Shown here: one piece after another, positions 44,291 through 56,239 of the stretch
How the letters are laid out: every line of letters starts with the position of its first letter
How positions within the stretch are numbered: position 1 is the first letter of the stretch
NCBI RefSeq assembly: GCF_028372415.1
Contig: NC_092875.1
Span: 351,560,225-351,624,224, forward strand
Source of the DNA: Notamacropus eugenii
Taxonomy: Eukaryota > Chordata > Mammalia > Diprotodontia > Macropodidae
DNA: 64,000 bases
Reading direction: 5' to 3'
Translations under genes and position numbers: made by a program
The notes under the pieces: model-generated
The model's database searches: none
Seen by the model: only the letters and a program-made list of their open reading frames with translations
Told to the model about the DNA's origin: nothing

Positions 44291-46800
44291 TTATCTCATG
44301 CAAAGGCACAAAAACTGAAGACAGAATATTAGATACAAACAAGGGTGAACTGAAGCCAGTTTAAATTGGTGAGAGCCAATTGTTAAATTTTCAGTGTGAA
44401 CATTCATACCTCAGAAAATGTTAAATTCTACAAATCAGGGATTAATTTATTGTTTTATTGGTTATGCAGACAAGAAAGTGATGGAGAGCAGCTTAATAAA
44501 CTTAATGATTATTAATATTATGTAGTTAATATTTAATATAAAATAATAAATATTAAACTTAAGTGTGTTGAATTTTTAAGGGGAGAGCTGGTTGTTAAAC
44601 ATTTATCAATACACCCCTAAATGAAAAGAACATCAAAAAGGCTTGTTTGGTGGGACTACAGAGCTTGTGAAAGAGAATAATACGTGCTAAACCTGCAAAG
44701 ACATATTGGAGCTAGCTTAGGAAGTTCTTTAAAAGTCAAACAGAAGATTTTCCTAAAAGAAAAATGAAGTGAACAAAATGAGATATTTCCAGGGACAATC
44801 CAAATATTGAACCTCGTCCAGCACTTGGATTGCTGCTACAGCTTGCGCTGATTAATCATAAATGTACTCAGCCATCTCTTTATTCTCTTAACTAAATTCT
44901 TGTCTATTATTGACAATTACCAATGGAACTTGGATATTTTATACACACTAAATATCTCCAAAACTAAACTCTTTATTTTTCTTCAAAAAATACTATCTCA
45001 TTTCCCCAGTTGAGTAAATGGTCTTTTTACATTTTCCCAGACCTGCGAGGATCTAGTCCTTAGAATAATTGTGTTTTTAGAGATTGTGAGAAAGAGGGTT
45101 GGAAGTGACCATCTCATTTCACATGCCATGAAAACACACACACACACATCAATATCTGAAATTATCACTCTCTCCCCTTTCCCTTGACTTTCCTCGCTCC
45201 AAAAGAGAAAAACTGTAATTGACCAAATTTGCAAAATATAGTTTGCTTTGTCCATGCTCTGAGGAACTCAAGGCAAATTCCTTGTCTGCCATGTAACTTC
45301 TCCTTCTTATCATCTCATTCTTTAGCCCTACAACCATTTATTCAACACCAATTTTGCCTCCACTATTTGTGCAGAGCTATCCATCTATGGTACCAGAAGG
45401 ATTCTGAAGAAATTTGTTATACGAAAATAAAGATAATGAGATACATATAATTCGCAGGCATGAACATGTCAAATCAGATTAATATATACTTGCTAAGTTC
45501 TTACTGCATGCAAGGAAGGCACTATGTCTTAAACCAGTTTGTATGCCTCATGGCACTTAGCACAGAGCTGTTAAAGCAAAACGCACTCAGACATAATAGT
45601 TCAACTAGAGTCCTGTTTCTTGATCATTATGTCCAAAGTAAGACATTTTGTTATAGCCTACAGTCTTATATTCTATGTAGTATAAGCACGACTGAATGAT
45701 ATAAATAATCAAGCCATTCCACCAAACTTAAAATAAGTAATAACATGACCAGATACTTTAACAAGGTGAGGATAAGTCTCAATTAACCATAAACAGACCA
45801 AGTGTCATAAACCTGGGATTAGGTAGATTTTTTTTTGGGGGGGGGGGTGGTAGAGAGGAGCAAGAGAAATTATTTTTTTTCTTTGCATTAGCTACTTATT
45901 GAAATTTAGCATATGCTTAAATTATTCAAAAACATTACTCTGATAAGGGGTCCATAGATGTCATCAGATTGACAAAAGAAGTAAATACCACAGATAAATT
46001 GATTAAAAATTGATGAAATTGTTAGCCTTTGCTGAACATGAGAACCACCAGTACTACTTTAGATTAAGTATTTGGAGCTGGAGTGAAGTTGGAGAAGAAG
46101 ATTATATGGACAGGCTGAGGAAACTTGGTCACATTTAAGAAGCTACTCTAGAAATTTGAAACAGCACACTGGTTAAAATGACACAGAAAAACTTGGGTTG
46201 AGGAAAGGAGATAATAGGCAAAGTTTTATGCCAACGTCTCTTCTATCTGTTCCCTCTCCCACACCCCCTTTTGCCTGGGGAGGACATTTGTAGCTTCCAA
46301 AGATGTGGAGAATTTTGGATTTCCTATACTCCCCCATCAGTGACCTAGAGACTTCCCCAGATCACTTTTGTCTTCATAAGGAGCCAAGAATAAATTGATC
46401 ATAGACCCATAGCCCATAGAAGAAGCCCCACTCCCCATCCTACTCCCCTAAGAAAAAAAGAACAAGAAAAGTAAAAAAAAAAAATAAGCAAAACTTCACT
46501 GTGCTTAAGAGGAGAACAAGTTGAACCTATGTCTCATATATTTGGGTAATTTTATCCATCTTGACTTTGGAAATCTGACATATTAGTGTTAACTATGGGT
46601 TGGCTAGAGAAATAAGTATTGCCAGAAATAGGCTGGGACACAGAATGGACAAGGGATAGAGAATCCAACTGAATTCATTATCCTTTCCCCTAAACCCTTT
46701 TTTTTTCATTTTTCATTAATTTCATTAAGAGAGTTAAGGATACCATGAACCTCCCAGTCATTTAGATTTACAAGTTAGGTGTCATCCTCATTTCCTCAGT
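44291..46800. other. Single-copy-looking intergenic DNA
   Basis: No gene was found. It contains a very AT-rich patch at 44500-44570, a short (CA)n at 45133-45148 and a T-run/G-run junction at 45828-45847. Weak MIR/L2-like traces near 45310-45560 cannot be supported. Confidence 0.35.
45828..45847. repeat. T-run followed by G-run
   Basis: About nine T followed by about eleven G, then 'tgg'. A second example of the kind at 37480. Confidence 0.9.
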
Positions 46801-46804
46801 ATTT

Positions 46805-47515
46805 TTTAAAATTTCATTTATTTTATCTTTAATTTATGAAATAAACAATCATTTCTATAACTTAGTAGAAACATATGATTACACATGAAACTGCAATCTA
46901 TAATGCACAACTTGCTATTGCTTTAAATATTTAATAAAGTTATATAAATTTCTTTATTTTTCTTTTTTCCCTATTTTCCCCTCTCTTCCCCACACTAAAG
47001 ATGTCTATCATTAGATGCAGATATGAATATATATGTAAAAATGATTATATACATACTTCTATTTATCAGTTCTTTCTGTGGATGTAGATAGCATCTTCCC
47101 TCATATTTCCTTTGTAGTTAATTTGGGTATTATCAGTCAAAATGACTTATTCATTCAAAGTTGTTCTTAAAACAATATTGCTATTACTGTATACAACATT
47201 CTTTTGGTTCAACTCATTTTGCTTTTCCTCATTTCATGCAAGTCTATCCATGTTTTTCTAAGCTCATAATTTCTTATGCCACACTAGAATTCTGTCACAG
47301 ACATATTGATATATGAATGATGTACGAATGTGTTTAGTCATTCCCCAACTGATGAGCATCCCTAAGATTTCCAGTTCTTTCCAATCACAAAGACAACTGT
47401 GAAAAATATTTTATAATAAATAGGTTCTTTTCCTTTTTACCTAATCATCTTTGGAAATAGACTTAGCAGTGGTATTGCTGGATCAGAGAATATAGAGAAA
47501 TTAATAACTCTTTGA
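46805..47515 (-). mobile_element. L1: L1 LINE 3' fragment
   Basis: Antisense L1 3' UTR in order: 'tcagttctttctgtggatgt' (47068), 'tactgtatacaacattct' (47187), 'catgcaagtctatccatg' (47235), 'ccaactgatgagcatcccta' (47345), 'agcagtggtattgctggatc' (47464). 5'-truncated, old. Confidence 0.75.
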
Positions 47516-47519
47516 AAAG

Positions 47520-48150
47520 AATGCTGGTTGGTCTCCCTATCTCAACTCTCTCCTCACTCCAATACATCTTCAACTCAGATATCACAATGAGCTTCCAAAA
47601 ACAAAGGAATGAACTTATTACTCCCTTATTCAATATGCTTAAGGGGCTTTATGTTACCCCCAAAATCAAATATGAAATCTTCTGTTAGGCTTTCACAGTT
47701 TTTCATAACCTGGCCACTCCCTACTTTTTCAGTCTTGTTATACCTCACCCCTTCCATGCATTCTGATAGCCAGTGACACTGCGCTTCTTGTTGCTCCTTG
47801 AACAATACACTTAATTTGCTGAATACTGAGAATTTTCACTGGCTATCCTCCATGCCTGTAAGGCTCTATTCCTCATCTCTGCCTGCCAGCTCTGAGGACT
47901 TCAAATATTGTCAGATGTTCCATCTCCTTCAAGAAACTTTTCTCAGTCCTTCTTAATCTTAATGACTTCCCTTCAAGACTACCTCTAATTATCCTACATA
48001 CATCTTGTTTGTACACAGTTGTTTTCATGTTGTCTCCTTTATTAGACTAAGTTCCTTTCAAACAGGATTTTTTTTTCGGTCTTTCTTTGAATCTCAATGC
48101 TTAGTGCAGTGCCTGGTGCACAGTAAGCATTTAATAAATAAAAATTAAGT
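47520..48150 (+). mobile_element. L2: L2 LINE 3' part
   Basis: Ordered L2 blocks: 'ggtctccctatctcaactct' (47529), 'cataacctggccactcccta' (47704), 'tctgcctgccagctctgagg' (47878), 'tgttgtctcctttattagac' (48030), and the terminus 'cttagtgcagtgcctggtgc' with 'agtaagcatttaataaat'. No frame left. Confidence 0.8.
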
Positions 48151-48289
48151 ATTTCTAGCTCAGAAGGAAGATGACAGAATATACCTATCCTAGGGACAAA
48201 GAAGCTATTGAATGATAGCATAGGTCAGTGGCAAGACAATGAAAATGAGAGACAATGGGGCAGAGGTTCTGGGGTTAATTTTTATTTTT

Positions 48290-48420
48290 TGCCTTGTTCT
48301 TTGTGCTTTGTGTTTGAAGAGGACCAAAGATGTCCTGTCATGTGGGTGAATTGGATTTCAGATATCGCACTGAGATGAACTTAATCATCTTTTGATTTTG
48401 TGAAATAGGATAGTAGGACC
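48290..48420 (-). repeat. Repeat sharing the LINE/SINE terminal hairpin
   Basis: 'gtttgaagaggaccaaagat' is the complement of the 'tggtcctctt' terminal block at 26310. It is followed by 'gggtgaattggatttcag', typical of an abundant marsupial interspersed repeat I do not name. Short and diverged. Confidence 0.4.
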
Positions 48421-50890
48421 AGGAGCCTACTGGGTGTCTTGACAGTAGGTGACTAAATCTAGAGACTAACAATGAATCAGAGCAGTAGGGTCAGTCCTTC
48501 TACATCATAGTACAAGGATTTCTCCAATTTTGTCCTTTCCATACATAATTCCTCTGAAAGAAAATAACTTTCAGTAGTAGTCACTCATCTTTGGAATTTT
48601 ATTTTTTTAAATTTCCATTCCCTTTAATCTCTATACTGTTGAGAACTATGACTGGTGAAATAAGCTTGACTGCAGCACAGATTGAGATGACTGGGCAAAA
48701 TTCTAGGAAGGATAAGATCTGAGCTATTGAGGGTATATTACAATATACCACATGGAGTGAGAAAGAATATTTTCAGTGGAGTTCCTCCATACTAGGTATA
48801 AAACAAGGGTTACCAATTGTGTAGGGAAAGCTAACTGGATTCCTGAATCATGCACTGACAATTTATTACTTCTATTCACGTTTGAAGGAAAATTCTCCAC
48901 AGAGGCCAAGGAAGTGTCTGAGTCAAAAGTTATGCCCCAAATGCAGGAGTAGCCAAAGGGAGGAGTTTCCCTACTAGGAAAAGAGAGAAAAGTAAAGAGA
49001 GGAGTGACAGCTTTGCCTGTGAGCTGACCAGCTCTGCAGAAAGCAAAAGCCTGTTATAGAATGATTTACGTGCATGACTTTGATGAAATGGAGGCCTCTG
49101 CTGAGCATCGGACCCGACACTATAAACACAAAATTGGGAGAAACAAGTAAAAGGAAAATTGCTAGAGATACTTCATAGTATATCTGCATCACTAATCAAT
49201 AAAAATAACATGAGGGACCTGGAGCAAACTGGTGGATCTGTACTTCAGTCCAAACAGATGTTGCTCCTTGGTGGACAAGTCAATATCAGGAGATCTGGCT
49301 GTTGCAATTTCCTGGATCTCCTGATCTCCACATCTGTCCTCCTGCCCAACTCTTTTGCTATCCCTAGATCAGGCCTGCACAATATATGGCCAGTGGGCTG
49401 CTTGAGGCCCACCAAAATTCAAAAAGAAATTATATTCATCTTCATTCATTTCTATCTTTATCTAAATCTGATTCTAATTCATTCCCCACTTGTGAGGATA
49501 TTATGATCATATTAGTGTAACGAAAAGATGTTGTAGTATTGATAACCTATAAAGTAAATACCCAATCAATAGTAAGTACTCTTGGTCTCTATTATTTATA
49601 ATTCTAATGGCAACTTAAAATGATTCCTCACTATAGTAATATTATACTAGTATATATTATTCAATCAAAAATCACCAATAGAGTTTATTTCATACATTTA
49701 TTTCTGTGAAAAATATGAGGCATTGTTATACACTTGCCCTTCTAAAAGGAATTTGATATATGAGGAAAAATGGAGAGGCAGAGCAATATCAGTACTGTTC
49801 CTTGGTCCTATTTGATATCAGGTAAGAGTCATAATCAATAGGCAATCACATAGAAAGGTTCATAATGTGCCATAGGATATTACCACTAGGCTCAGATACC
49901 CATCAGTGGGAAAATGTTTTGTTTACCAAGATGGGGAAAATAAGTCAAAAGACTTTTGCCTCTACATTTGCAAGATCATTCCCTCAACTTTCTCAGAGAC
50001 AGACTTCTACATATAAATGGTCCTAAGGCTGCAGAACTACATGATGCTTCCCTTGAATGATGGACTAGTAGCCTTATGAGAGGTCAGATTCCTATATCTG
50101 AAATCAAAACTTAGAATGTCTGTATTTTAAAGTCCCAAAAAACTTTTCCTCAAAGAGTAAGATTTAACTAATTACAGCTTATGGCTACATTATTGTTATT
50201 TTTCTCATGTCTTAATTAGTATCAAAAATGTAACTGTACTACATACTAATTATTAACAGATAAAATTTCATAATTTTCCAAATGATGTTAAATGAAACTC
50301 ACTATTTTAAGTTAACTTGTAAATTTTTCCACTTTGGCTGGGAGAGGTCCACGTTTCTCAAACTGCAGCACTATAGAGTTTCACAATACGTTGTCAAGAG
50401 GGTTAGTAAGATCTTAAGACCCAGACTATGAAAGTCCCAAGAAACCTCACAGACAAGGATCTCTTAAGAGGATTCGGCTGTTTTTTTATCCCAAGAACTT
50501 CACTATTGTTATTTTCTAATTTAAAGCAAAGTATAACCCATTAAATATTTAATCACATTTAATAATAGTTTAAATAATGCTTAATACATGTCAGGCTTCT
50601 TGTTTTATGAAGTATATTTAAAGAGCTTCAGAGTTATGCCTCCTGTAGTATTTTAATATTTCAGTCACAGTTGGAATTTTTCAAATGTTTCAGCAAATTT
50701 GTTAATTTTCAATGCATTTTTTCTGACTTGCCAGAGAATTTTGTCTGATTTTATTCCCATAAGATCCAAATATTACCATGTTTATCCTTTGCAGAAGCTA
50801 GGCATTGTGATGAACACCTCACAATTATGTGTTTCTCCCAACAATTTAGACTTAGGTGCAAATATTTCATCTCACTGTAAAGGAAGTCAG
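48421..50890. other. Mostly unassigned DNA, possible hAT terminus
   Basis: At 49371-49425, 'caggcctgcacaatatatgg' followed by 'ccagtgggctgcttgaggcc' resembles one end of a hAT-type DNA transposon, but no matching opposite end was found. Another 'ggtccacgtttctcaaact' near 50347 is also hAT-like. No gene. Confidence 0.3.
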
Positions 50891-51745
50891 ATAATATTTT
50901 ATTTTTTATGTTTATTTATTTTAGTTTTCAACATTCATTTCCACAAAATATTGAGTTCCAAATTTTCTCCCCATTTCTTCCTTTCCCCCACCCCAAAACA
51001 CCATGCATTTTGATTACCCCTTCCCCCAATCTGCCCTCCCTTCTATCACACTCCTTCCTTCCTTTATCCCCGTCTTCTCTCTTTTCTTGTAGAGCAAGAT
51101 AGATTTCTATATCCTATTACCTGTACTTCTTATTTCCCAGTTGCATGCAAAAGCAATTCTCAACATTTGTTCCTCACACTTTGAGTTCCAACTGTTCTCC
51201 CTTCTTCCCTCTCCACCCATCCCCACTGAGAAGGCAAACAATTCAATATAGGCTATATATGTGTAGCTTTGCAAAAGACTTCCTTAAGAGTCATGCTGTA
51301 TAAGACTAACTGTATTTCCCTCCATCCTATCCTCCCCCTCATTTATGCTATTCTCTCTTTTGATCTTGATCCTTCCCCAAAAATGTTTACTTCTAATCAC
51401 TTTCTTCCCCCATTTGCCCTCCCTTTTATCATCCTCCACACCCCACTTAACCCCTTCTCCCTACTTTCCTGTAGTGTAAGATAGATATTCATACCAAATT
51501 GAGTATGCTTGTTATTCCTTCCTTAAGCCAAATGTGATGAGAGTAAGCCTCACTTTTCCCCTCTTACCTCCCTGCTTTTCCCTCCTTTGAGAAAGCTTTT
51601 TCTTGCTTCTTTTATGAGACAATTTACCCTCTTCCATTTCTCCCTTTCTCCTCCCAATCAATTTCTTTCTCACCCCTTAATTTTATTTTTTTAGATATCA
51701 TCCCTTCCTATTCAATTTACCCTGGGCCCTCTGTCTATATGTGTC

Positions 51746-51748
<3 letters not shown>

Positions 51749-51784
<36 letters not shown>

Positions 51785-51786
51785 AT

Positions 51787-51824
<38 letters not shown>
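51749..51824. repeat. (CA)n-(TG)n palindromic microsatellite
   Basis: About 14-16 CA units, a short 'tacacatacg' middle, then about 16 GT units: the two halves are complementary and can form one long hairpin. It lies in the HAL1 3' UTR at the same place as the GT tract of copy 1. Confidence 0.9.
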
Positions 51825-51826
<2 letters not shown>

Positions 51827-51845
51827 GTAATCCCTCCAACTACCC

Positions 51846-52311
51846 TTTTGGTTTTGTTTTGTAATTTCTTGGTTTCTCATAAAGCCATTAGCTGCCATCT
51901 GCTCCATTCTAATTTTTTAAGAACTATTTTCTTCAGTGAGTTTTTGAACTTCCCTTTACCTTTGGCTAATTCTGCTTTTAAAAGCATTCTTGTCTTCATT
52001 GGCTTTTTGGACCCCTTTTGCCATTTGAGTTAGTCTATTTTTAAAGGTGTTATTTTCCTCAGCATTTTTTGGGTCTCCTTTAGCAAACTGTTGACTAGCT
52101 TTTCATGATTATCTTGCATCACTCTCATTTCTCTTCCCAATTTTTCTTCCATCTCTCTTACTTGATTTTCAAAATCCTTCTTGAGCTCTTCCATGGCCTC
52201 AGACCATTGCACATTTTTTGGAGGTTTTGGATGCAGAAGTCTTGTCTTCCTCTGCTGGTATGCATTATTCTTCCTCATCCAAAAAAGTGGAAGAAAATAC
52301 CTTTTCACCAA
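51846..52311 (-). pseudogene. HAL1 ORF1 remnant, coiled-coil half only
   Basis: Relic of ORF1p. An N-terminal frame at 52030-52311 carries the coiled coil (EELKKDFENQVREMEEKLG, REMRVMQDNHEKL). It then shifts frame after LLKETQKM. A second piece, MEQMAANGFMRNQEI at 51845-51907, is the point where copy 1 has MEQMEANDFIRNQEI. It then runs directly into 3' UTR sequence through the internal deletion. RNA-binding domains are absent, so no functional ORF1p could come from this copy. Confidence 0.75.
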
Positions 52312-53060
52312 GAAAGTAGCCTTCTATAGTCTTATTTTTTCCCTTTTTTGGGCATTTTCCCTGTCAGTTACTTGACTTTTGAGTCCTTTGTCAAGAGGAG
52401 GGTATACTCTGGGGACCTGTAAGTTCTAGTTCCTCCAAGGTAGAACAATCAAAGGACAGGAGTTTACTCCTCTATGGTCTGGCAGCAACCACCAACTTTT
52501 CTACCCAGGATCTGTGAGTAGAATTTCCTCTCCGGAGCTTCCACCAGTTCCACTTGGCCAGTGCTCCTCCTCACCCCAGGGCCACCACTCAGGGCTGAGA
52601 TCCATATCAGCCACTTGATTTCCCCAGGGTCTTTAGTCTGTGGGTTCCAAAAATGGACACTGCGGCTGGCAAGGCCAGGTCATGTTCCCTTCTCACCCAG
52701 GTGAAAGAACTTTCTTAATGGTCTTTGAAACTGTCTTTGGTGTTTGTGGGTTGGGATATCTGGGAAGTGCAGCTGTTATCTGGGATTCCATCCTGAAGCC
52801 TGTTCCAGTCCTGTTTAGCTGCCACGCTGCCAAGGCTGGGCTGTGCTCTGCTGCGCACCCAGTGCAATACACCTTTCTTGTTGGACTTCCAGGCTGTCTT
52901 GGGCTGGAAATCTCTTTCACTCTGTTGTTTTGTGTCTTCTGCTGCTCTAGAATTTGTTTAGAGTCATTTTTTACAGTTATTTTATGGACTGTGGGGGAGA
53001 GCTTCTACAGGTCTGTCCTTCTACTCTGCCATCTTAGTTCCACCCCCACATTATATTTTA

Positions 53061-53855
53061 AACTTCAATCAAATAACTTCTTGATTTATAATTACTAATG
53101 GCAACATTTAAATCTCATTTTTCCCAAGGATCCTCTGTCATTAGTTAGCTCATGTTCAAAAAAACTCATGGCTGGACTCGCAGCTCCCTGTTCCTTTATT
53201 TCATGAAATCACCCAAAGAGCCAGATCAATTTCTTTTATATTTCTAACTTAATCTGACCAGTGTACCTTAAGAGGGCAGATAAAGGGCACATCTTCCCTT
53301 ACCCTGAAACTTTTTGACTGTAACCCAGGCAGGAATAACTGCTCACTATTTAGTTTCCCAAAGGCTTTGAGCATAACTATTTAATAAACTAGACCAAAGA
53401 AATAATATTCTATCAATCAGTTAGTAAATATGTATGTTAAACTTTAACTTCATTCTTCAAAGTGTCATGAAATTTCTTGGTTCATAGACTGAGTCCAGAA
53501 TGTCCAGAGAAATGGGGAGATTAATCTCTAATGAAGAAATCAAACTGTTTTATAGAATTTTTATGTTAAGAAGTCAAAATGGCTTTTAAAATGAAACTAA
53601 TTCCTAAGTACTAATTCCAGTGATTAGATACAATTCTCAATAATCAATAAATTATGGAGTAAAGTGGGATACCAATTTTCAATTCTCTCAAGCCTTTGCA
53701 GAAAGGAATAAAATTTAGTGACTGAATCATCAAATCTTAAGGAACTGATGGATCACATACCAAAACGTAATACTTAGTATAAAGAAAATAAGATATAAAA
53801 TATTCCAAATCTGAAATACAAGATATAGTACAGAAAACTAACTAATTCAAGAAAA
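53061..53855. other. Intergenic DNA, nothing recognised
   Basis: No gene or named repeat. 'ctgttcctttatttcatgaa' near 53189 is vaguely like an antisense LTR polyadenylation region, but it is unsupported. Confidence 0.3.
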
Positions 53856-53859
53856 AAAA

Positions 53860-54460
53860 GGGTATTCCTCAATTAATATTCAAAGGATACGAACAGGTGA
53901 TTTTAAAGGAAATTAAATGAAAGCTATATGCAACCATAGGATAAAATGTTCTAAATCACTAACAATAAGAGAAAAAAAAATTCCTCCTCATGCCCATCAT
54001 ATTGGCAACGTTGACAAAAAAAGAAAATGACATTTGTTGAACGGAATGTCAGATGACATACACACATAGATAACATGCACCTATGGTAGAACTATTAAAT
54101 GTTCCAGCTATTCTGGGTAGTAATGTGGAACTATAGCCAAAACCTCACTAAATTGTTCCTACATTTTGACCCAGAAATATTACTACTTGACATATTCCAA
54201 CAAGATTGAAGACAAAAGGAAAAGACTAATGTACAAAAAAAATTAATAATAATCCTAGTAGCACTTTTTGTTATAACAATTGGAAAATTGTCCAATGAAT
54301 TGGGGATGCTTGAGCAAATTATATTTGACTGTCATAGAATATTATTGTGCTATTAGAAATGGCAGGAGTTCTGATTACCATAAGGAGACCTAATTGAACA
54401 GAATCAGGAGAATAACTTAAAAACTGTACTCAATGCAAGGTGTAATCAGGATTCCAGAAG
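53860..54460 (+). mobile_element. L1: L1 LINE 3' portion
   Basis: Diverged L1 series: 'caattaatattcaaaggata' (53871), 'ccagctattctgggtagtaa' (54104), 'acattttgacccagaaatat' (54161), 'ttggggatgcttgagcaaat' (54300) and 'agaatattattgtgctatta' (54336). 5'-truncated and old. Confidence 0.7.
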
Positions 54461-54623
54461 ACCAATGATGAAGCCTGTTGCTCACCTTCTGTTAAAGAGA
54501 TGATAGTCAAGAGATTCTAAATGAGAATTAGCATATTAGAGTGTTATGGCTAATATATGGGTGTGTGCATGTTTGCTATGCTTTTCACAACAATGTGTGT
54601 ATATGCCTATGGATACTTGGATA

Positions 54624-54624
<1 letters not shown>

Positions 54625-54656
<32 letters not shown>

Positions 54657-54870
54657 TATATGTATGTGTGCATACCTATGTATGGATATATGTCTACATA
54701 TAGAAATATGGATATATATACACTGTTGTGTGTATATATATATATATATGTACATATACATACACAAAAATCAATGTATATTCTGTTATATATGTTTGTG
54801 AGTGTATATATACCCTTTTATATATGTTGTGTGTGTGTATATACACACACATTTTACCATTATTTTACAT
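54625..54870. repeat. (TATG)n/(TA)n compound microsatellite
   Basis: A TATG tetranucleotide run (54628-54665) is followed by diverged TA/TG/CA dinucleotide repeats. Apparent Tyr/Cys/Ile-rich open frames of up to 112 codons on both strands come from this repeat. Confidence 0.9.
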
Positions 54871-54874
54871 ATAC

Positions 54875-56235
54875 ACACATATAGTTTGCGGGACATTGGG
54901 ATAAGGAAAATGAGATATAATATAGAGTCACTGAAACTTTTAAACATAATTAACTTAAAAGCAAATGGAGGATTAAAGAAGGCACAGTTAGGCAAGATAG
55001 ATTTAAAATTAACATGCTTAACATATATACATGAAAAAAACAATTTGTAATAAGGCATCTTCTTTTTGTATTCTTTCAGTTCAGAAGTTCTCATGTTAAT
55101 TGATGTTTGTTAAATACAGAATGAGAACATTAATTTTTTTAAACTATTAGTTGTTTAATAAAATGTTACACTTAAAGCACTGATCTCTGATCATTTAGAA
55201 TCCTCTTCTTTTCAAACCTCCACTCACTAATGCCCTCATGCAGGATAAAGAGCTACTACATTTTTAAATCAGCCTAAAATTCTTAATGTAGTGACCATTA
55301 ATAAAAAGAGACTTCAAATAAATTTAAAATCATAAGAAAATACTATAATATTTATTCTTTGAAATATCTTCTCTACTTTTCAGAATCCATGTTTTTCATC
55401 TTGGTTCAACTCATATAATCCACACTTTTTGTATTCTTCATTCCTATGATGAAGATTCTTCCTTTTTCTGTCTCTGTTTCTTGCTAACTATGGGATTGTA
55501 ACGGGTAATTCTCATCTTTCATATTTCATATTCTAGCCTCTTTTTAAAGAAAGACACATTTTCAATTTCATATGAAATATTTATACAACATTTTTTGTTA
55601 CTATTTTGTAGATCTCTGTTACTTTCTGTGATTTCTAATGGATGGATTTTAGTATTTCTGAGAATTTCTTATATTTGCTGAAATACATTTACAAGATTAT
55701 TCTCTTCAGTTTTGAGGAAGTTTGTGAATCTTACATTCCTCTTTGTATTATCTTTCAGATGTCTTATTTTTATCTTAATTTTTTATTTCTGCTGTTGTTT
55801 CTGGGCTCTAGCAAAATAATTCTACTTTTTTCATAATCTGTCAATTTTTATTTATATTTTCTATGGATATACCCATACCATTCAATTTTAACTCTTTTGC
55901 CTGAAGATTATTTCTTTTCTATTTATTTTGGTTTCTTCCACCAAGTTTGATTTATTTCTATTATTATTTCATTTTGCTTTTACTCATTTTATTATTTCTA
56001 AGATTTTTCTGTTTGTTTCTAATAATACAGTTGGTTCAATATACTTTTCTTTTGAATTTTATACTTCATTTAATACATAACAGATTTTTTTCGTTGTGTC
56101 AGAATAATTGTTATTTCAATATTTATACATTTTCTTTTTATGGATTTTTGGTAGATTCCCTTCTTTCTAAAATATCTATTGTTGTTTCTGAATAGTCATA
56201 GCAGGTGTAACATCTACTATCTTAACATTTCTCTG
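54875..56235. other. Very AT-rich DNA, perhaps old antisense L1
   Basis: T-rich plus strand with long Phe/Leu/Ile frames of no known family. The texture resembles antisense L1 ORF2 (compare 22.2-23.2 kb), but I see no diagnostic block. Confidence 0.3.
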
Positions 56236-56239
56236 GAAT

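Larger units (their letters stand above)
50902..53049 (-). mobile_element. HAL1: HAL1-like (half-L1) element, copy 3, internally deleted
   Basis: Minus-strand element of about 2.15 kb. Its 5' end is intact (GTGGAACTAAGATGGC, complement near 53028-53043), followed by a 5' UTR, the N-terminal half of ORF1 and the purine-rich 3' UTR. Compared with copy 1 it lacks about 695 bp (equivalent of 18374-19068), which removes the RRM-like and C-terminal domains. The junction is at 51845/51846 ('ctaccc' joined to 'ttttggttttg'). An imperfect duplication, 'ataatatttta' (50891) and 'attatatttta' (53050), flanks it, so the element retrotransposed as a unit. Confidence 0.8.

Noticed and set aside
49371-50400. 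hAT DNA transposon between 'caggcctgcacaa' and the hAT-like patch near 50347
   Set aside because: The second patch is not an inverted match of the first, no 8-bp duplication was found, and there is no transposase relic.
54546-55094. Tyr/Cys/Ile-rich open frames on both strands
   Set aside because: Products of the TATG/TA microsatellite, not of coding sequence.
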